From an uncultured Bacteroidota bacterium (GTDB taxonomy: Bacteria > Bacteroidota > Bacteroidia > B-17B0 > Aurantibacillaceae), in the NCBI GenBank assembly GCA_937868675.1, contig CALMNJ010000483.1, positions 1-8,750 of the forward strand: DNA of 8,750 bases, given 5' to 3'. Under the pieces are notes generated by a model. The model was given only the letters and a program-made list of their open reading frames with translations, did no database searches and was not told the origin of the DNA. Below, in pieces: positions 6,523-8,750 of the stretch (position 1 is the first letter of the stretch; every line of letters starts with the position of its first letter). A program made the position numbers and the translations under genes.

Positions 6523-6633
6523 GGGCGTGCCCCTTCGGGTCGGGCTGTCGCTACTCGCTTTTTTTGCCCGTTTCCCGAGGTACCCGAAGGAGGGGCAAAA
6601 AAGAGCTCAAACAGGCCGCTCCATCCCTCACGC
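6523..6633. repeat. Branched structured intergenic element (type 1)
   Basis: Three nested stems can be drawn: an outer GCGTG/CACGC (6525-6529/6629-6633), a middle GGGCTGT/ACAGGCC with one mismatch (6542-6548/6611-6617), and an inner perfect TTTTTTGCCC/GGGCAAAAAA (6560-6569/6593-6602). A local GGGC/GCCC hairpin (6523-6526/6529-6532) competes with the outer stem. The words GGGCGTGCCCC, GGGTCGGGCTGTC and CCATCCCTCACGC look familiar from the gaps of many Bacteroidota genomes, but I cannot name the family. It may be a structured RNA or a non-autonomous repeat. It lies about 87 bp upstream of pntA. Confidence 0.45.
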
Positions 6634-6660
6634 AAAACACGGTTTTGTAACATTGCGGTT

Positions 6661-6711
6661 AATGTAAAGCCTGTCTTTTTCGTCTTCGCTCAAAATGACA
6701 GGCTTTACATT
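6661..6711. repeat. Perfect 15-bp inverted repeat, 21-nt loop
   Basis: AATGTAAAGCCTGTC (6661-6675) is the exact reverse complement of GACAGGCTTTACATT (6697-6711). Read on the - strand, the loop contains TGAGCGAAGACG, close to the core of the neighbouring tandem units (CTGAGCGGAGACG), so this appears to be an inverted and more complete member of the same palindromic family. Possible roles are a bidirectional transcription stop, an mRNA-end stabiliser or a REP-like mobile palindrome. No T-run follows, so it is not a typical terminator. Confidence 0.7.
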
Positions 6712-6740
6712 GTCTCGAACGAAAACCTGGAAGCCTGAAC

Positions 6741-6919
6741 GGAGCGCATCAAACTGAACACACTGTGTCTGACTAAGTGGAGACCTGTCAAGCTGAGCAA
6801 AGACGTGTCAGGCTGAGCAGAGACGTGTCAGGCTGAGCGGAGACGTGTCAGGCTGATCGGAAGGTGTCTGGCTGAACAGAGACGTGTCAGGCTGAACAGA
6901 GACGTGTCAGGCTGAACTG
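6741..6919. repeat. Tandem array of about nine 20-bp units
   Basis: The consensus is AGACGTGTCAGGCTGAGCAG. Units begin at 6781, 6801, 6821, 6841, 6861 (19 bp), 6880 and 6900; two degenerate units precede at 6741 and 6761. The best units differ by one to three bases, mainly in the last four. The array has no spacers of differing sequence, so it is not CRISPR. 20 bp is not a multiple of three, so a coding role is unlikely. The unit equals the left half of a palindrome completed at the array end (6904-6935), suggesting replication slippage or mispairing of a REP-like sequence. Confidence 0.9.
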
Positions 6920-6935
6920 AGACGAAGCCTGACAC
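6904..6935. repeat. Hairpin closing the tandem array
   Basis: GTGTCAGGCT (6904-6913) is the exact reverse complement of AGCCTGACAC (6926-6935), with a 12-nt loop. The left arm is the last tandem unit, while the right arm occurs only here; each of the earlier units could pair with this one right arm. This is the layout of a palindromic intergenic repeat whose left half has been amplified. It has no T-run and no gene ends nearby. Confidence 0.7.
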
Positions 6936-6944
6936 TCCGCGATT

Positions 6945-6966
6945 ACTTCAGCAAATCGGGGCGGCG
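6945..6966. repeat. Second copy of the trmD 3' end (direct repeat with 7725-7746)
   Basis: Twenty-one of 22 bases equal those at 7725-7746, which encode the last residues of TrmD (RRPDLLK) and the first base of its stop codon. On the - strand this copy also reads YRRPDLLK followed by a TAA stop, and the frame stays open upstream without resembling TrmD. The two copies are direct repeats 780 bp apart that enclose the small exported-protein gene. This could be a leftover of a local duplication or of an insertion into the end of trmD. Confidence 0.6.
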
Positions 6967-7178
6967 GTACAAAAGAACCAAGCCTGGCGCGGCTTGCGGT
7001 TTTTACCTACAAACCACTTCAACTATTCCTTATACAGCTTATTGCTAAACCCCTACGCATTGGATGCATGCAAATCATGCCAGTGAACGTTCGCGGCAAA
7101 CCTCAATTTTACATTTATTGTTAAACTTTAACTCACAGCTGCAATAATGTTTAATTTTATTTTATTGTAGTTGCGCCT

Positions 7179-7718
7179 ATGAAAACAATCTATTTATTCG
7201 ACATTCTCCTTTTTGTGGCAGGCTCTCTGTATTCGCAGGATACTATTAAAACCGGAGGCGGAGAAACGATCCTTGCCAAAGTTATTGAGGTGAGTCAAAA
7301 TGAAGTGCGTTACAAAAAATTTTCGAACCCGTCAGGGCCCGAATACGTGGCAAATAAATCGGATATTTCTTCCATTCACTATCTCAACGGCGAAGTAGAT
7401 ACTTTTCCGATCGTTACAACAACCATCACCGTATTTAGCAATGGCACGCTTCAAACCTTTACCACGGTTTCTGCTGATGGCAGCTATAGCTTTAACAGCA
7501 CGTTTACAAGCAACTACGCGCCCAACGTCACCAACGCTAATTACAGTAACGGCTATGCCAACAGCAATTACACCTGTAATACCCGAAAGGTAACGGGTGG
7601 TGATTTAGTGGTGGGTTTCTTAGACCTGTTGCTTAAAACGTCGGGCAACAACAAAACCTGTACCAATAAATACAGCAGCCCAACATGGTGCAATAAATGC
7701 CATTGCAGGCATCGGTAA
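7179..7718 (+). CDS. Small exported protein of unknown function, possibly frameshifted at its C-terminus
   Basis: Residues 1-20 are a signal peptide (MKTIYLF, a hydrophobic core, then LYSQ before D21), so the product is probably exported to the periplasm or the outer-membrane side. Residues 21-76 resemble a module common in Bacteroidota secreted proteins: DTIKTGGGETILAKVIEV, EVRYKKFSNPSGPEYV, KSDISSIHYLNGEV. The middle (80-135) is Ser/Thr/Asn-rich with repeated N-Y and N-S pairs. Residues about 156-179 are oddly rich in Cys, Trp, His and Arg (TWCNKCHCRHR), while the +1 frame over the same bases reads TTKPVPINTAAQHGAINAIAGIGK, which looks more like a natural ending. It converges on trmD with 4 bp between the stop codons. 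Function unknown. Confidence 0.72.
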   Translation: MKTIYLFDILLFVAGSLYSQDTIKTGGGETILAKVIEVSQNEVRYKKFSNPSGPEYVANKSDISSIHYLNGEVDTFPIVTTTITVFSNGTLQTFTTVSADGSYSFNSTFTSNYAPNVTNANYSNGYANSNYTCNTRKVTGGDLVVGFLDLLLKTSGNNKTCTNKYSSPTWCNKCHCRHR

Positions 7719-7722
7719 AATT

Positions 7723-8397
7723 TCACTTAAGCAAATCGGGGCGGCGCTGTTTGGTGCGCTCCACACTTTGTTCGTGGCGCCACTTGTCAATGTTGGCGTT
7801 GTGGCCGCTGGTTAAAATGTCGGGCACGGGCCAGCCATTGTATTCGGCGGGGCGGGTATATACCGGTGGGGCCAGCAGGTTGTCCTGAAACGAATCGCTA
7901 AGCGCCGAGGTTTCGTCGTTAAGCACCCCGGGCAGCAGGCGAATGATAGAATCGCTAAGCACGGCCGCCGCCAGCTCGCCGCCACTCAGCACATAATCGC
8001 CAATGCTTATTTCGCGGGTAATTAAGTGCTGGCGCACGCGCTCGTCCACGCCTTTATAGTGGCCGCAAAGGATGATGATGTTTTTTAGAAGCGACAGCTG
8101 GTTGCTCAGTGGTTGTTGAAGCAACTCACCGTCAGGCGACATATATATCACCTCATCGTACTGGCGTTGCGATTTAAGTTCCTCAATACATTTAGCTATG
8201 GGCTCTATCATCAGCACCATGCCGGCCCCGCCGCCAAAGGCGTAATCGTCAATTTGCCTTTGTTTGCCCTGAGCGTAGTTGCGCAGGTTTATTAAATGCA
8301 CCTCGGCCAGGCCCGCTTTTATTGCCCTTTTCATAATCGAGTGCTCAAAAGCGCTCGTCATCAGGTCGGGTACTGCGCTTATAATATCTATTCGCAT
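7723..8397 (-). CDS. trmD: tRNA (guanine-37-N1)-methyltransferase
   Basis: TrmD transfers a methyl group from S-adenosylmethionine to N1 of G37 beside the anticodon of some tRNAs, preventing +1 frameshifting; it acts in the cytoplasm as a homodimer and is usually essential. The SPOUT trefoil-knot signatures are present: DDYAFGGGAGMVLMIEP (50-66), YMSPDGE (85-91), ILCGHYKGVDERV (109-121) and EISIGDYVLSGGELAAAV (129-146). R153 and D168 (in SDSF) correspond to catalytic E. coli Arg154 and Asp169. The small C-terminal tRNA-binding domain follows (PPVYTRP, then SVERTKQRRPDLLK). At 224 residues it is shorter than E. coli TrmD (255) because it lacks the C-terminal extension. It stands alone here rather than with rpsP, rimM and rplS. 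The ATG at 8397 lies 4 bp after a promoter-like box. Confidence 0.97.
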   Translation of the reverse strand: MRIDIISAVPDLMTSAFEHSIMKRAIKAGLAEVHLINLRNYAQGKQRQIDDYAFGGGAGMVLMIEPIAKCIEELKSQRQYDEVIYMSPDGELLQQPLSNQLSLLKNIIILCGHYKGVDERVRQHLITREISIGDYVLSGGELAAAVLSDSIIRLLPGVLNDETSALSDSFQDNLLAPPVYTRPAEYNGWPVPDILTSGHNANIDKWRHEQSVERTKQRRPDLLK

Positions 8398-8401
8398 AGG
8401 T

Positions 8402-8409
8402 CAAAGATA
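8402..8409 (-). promoter_or_regulatory. Bacteroidota-type -7 box upstream of trmD
   Basis: The - strand reads TATCTTTG, an exact match to the TAnnTTTG -7 element of the primary Bacteroidota sigma factor. It ends 4 bp before the trmD ATG, which would put the transcript start at or next to the start codon, giving a leaderless or nearly leaderless mRNA. No clear TTTG -33 element is visible at the usual distance upstream, so this is a moderate prediction. Confidence 0.3.
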
Positions 8410-8528
8410 GCGGTATTTGCGTTTTGGGTAAATTAAGGGTCTGGCTTCCATGCGGTGGTGCTGTTATAAATAGAATTGCAGGTTCTGAATGGCGCAGTGA
8501 ATTTTAATATAGAGATAACCGGGTATGC

Positions 8529-8660
8529 GCGCCAACGATTGAAGTGGAAAGCCCGGAACGAAGCGTTAGCGCAGTGAGGACTTGCAACGGAAAGCGTGGC
8601 CCCATGAAGCGAAAGGCTTCCGGGATTTTTGATACAGCTTTTCGCTTCATGGGGAGGCGC
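8529..8660. repeat. Branched structured intergenic element (type 2) with a 19-bp stem
   Basis: An outer stem GCGCC/GGCGC (8529-8533/8656-8660) encloses a long hairpin: CCCCATGAAGCGAAA (8600-8614) pairs perfectly with 8640-8654, and the stem extends to 19 bp (8600-8618/8636-8654) with one G-T wobble. The hairpin loop holds CCGGG (8620-8624), complementary to CCCGG at 8552-8556, so a pseudoknot is possible. The words AACGATTGAAG, AAGCCCGGAACGAAGCG, CAGTGAGGACTTGCA and GGAAAGCGTGGCC look familiar from gaps in many Bacteroidota genomes; I cannot name the family. The rest of the non-coding end (8661-8750) shows nothing recognisable. Confidence 0.5.
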
Positions 8661-8750
8661 CCTAATGCTTTAAGAAGAAACGAGACTTATCCTATAAATT
8701 AACCTGAATCCCTTATCCCCAATGGCTTTAACGATTTGATAACATTAAGG

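Larger units (their letters stand above)
6437..7178. other. 742-bp intergenic region rich in repeats, no gene
   Basis: No frame here is protein-like. The region separates the divergent pntA (-) and the small exported protein (+), so it must hold promoters for both, but I cannot place them. In order it contains a branched structured element (6523-6633), a perfect 15-bp inverted repeat (6661-6711), a tandem array of 20-bp units (6741-6919) ending in a hairpin (6904-6935), a second copy of the trmD 3' end (6945-6966), and a short hairpin CAAGCC/GGCTTG (6979-6984/6991-6996) with five T three bases later (7000-7004). From 7005 to 7178 I see only A+T-rich sequence. Confidence 0.7.

Noticed and set aside
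6511..6738. 75-codon + strand frame upstream of pntA
   Set aside because: It runs through the structured element and the inverted repeat; composition follows the palindromes and no family is recognisable.
6741..6919. CRISPR-like array
   Set aside because: The 20-bp units are directly adjacent without unique spacers, and no cas gene is present.
6945..6968. Truncated trmD pseudogene
   Set aside because: Only about 22 bp match; upstream in the frame no TrmD sequence is found, so it is recorded as a repeat.
6979..7004. Hairpin CAAGCC/GGCTTG followed by five T, terminator-like on the + strand
   Set aside because: The stem is only 6 bp, three bases separate it from the T-run, and no + strand gene ends upstream.
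7697..7888. 63-codon + strand frame across the trmD end
   Set aside because: Antisense shadow of trmD, which has strong family motifs on the other strand.
8600..8654. Long hairpin as an intrinsic terminator
   Set aside because: No T-run follows on either strand and no gene ends next to it in the window; better explained as part of the structured element.

Overview
The window looks like a chromosomal segment of a member of the Bacteroidota (Cytophagales/Chitinophagales/Sphingobacteriales-type). Evidence: genes lack clear Shine-Dalgarno sequences and often have A-rich bases before the ATG; an exact TAnnTTTG box (the Bacteroidota -7 element) lies just before trmD; a secreted protein has a Bacteroidota-style signal peptide ending YSQD; and the gaps hold palindromic and structured repeats of a kind I associate with this phylum. 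No RNA gene, CRISPR array, transposase or integrase is visible.

Region 1 (1-3478) is accessory DNA with all genes on the + strand and visibly lower G+C than the rest. It holds a fused Fe(II)/2-oxoglutarate dioxygenase-GRDP-like protein with a Cys/His repeat tail, a protein with an ExoX-like C-terminal domain, a 58-residue small ORF, and a GNAT acetyltransferase with an unassigned C-terminal half. Two homologous imperfect palindromes of about 136 bp (2113-2248 and 3330-3465) follow the second and the fourth gene. Their TAAC...GTTA ends, inner paired boxes and spacing look like integron attC recombination sites. A weaker third candidate lies at 184-323. I read the region as a small cassette array without an integrase in view (CALIN-like), ending 14 bp after the pntB stop codon. 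This is an inference that needs a covariance-model search.

Region 2 (3479-6436, - strand) is a pntA-pntB operon encoding the membrane proton-translocating NAD(P) transhydrogenase. PntA is the fused alpha form (NAD-binding plus membrane domain) and PntB carries the membrane and NADP-binding domains.

Region 3 (6437-7178) has no gene and is rich in repeats: a branched structured element (6523-6633), a 15-bp perfect inverted repeat (6661-6711), about nine tandem 20-bp units (6741-6919) ending in a perfect hairpin, and a second copy of the last 22 bp of trmD.

Region 4 (7179-8397) holds a small exported protein of unknown function converging on trmD (tRNA m1G37 methyltransferase), with 4 bp between their stop codons. 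The exported protein may be frameshifted at its end. Region 5 (8398-8750) carries a probable trmD promoter and a second type of branched structured element (8529-8660) with a 19-bp stem; nothing was recognised from 8661 to 8750.
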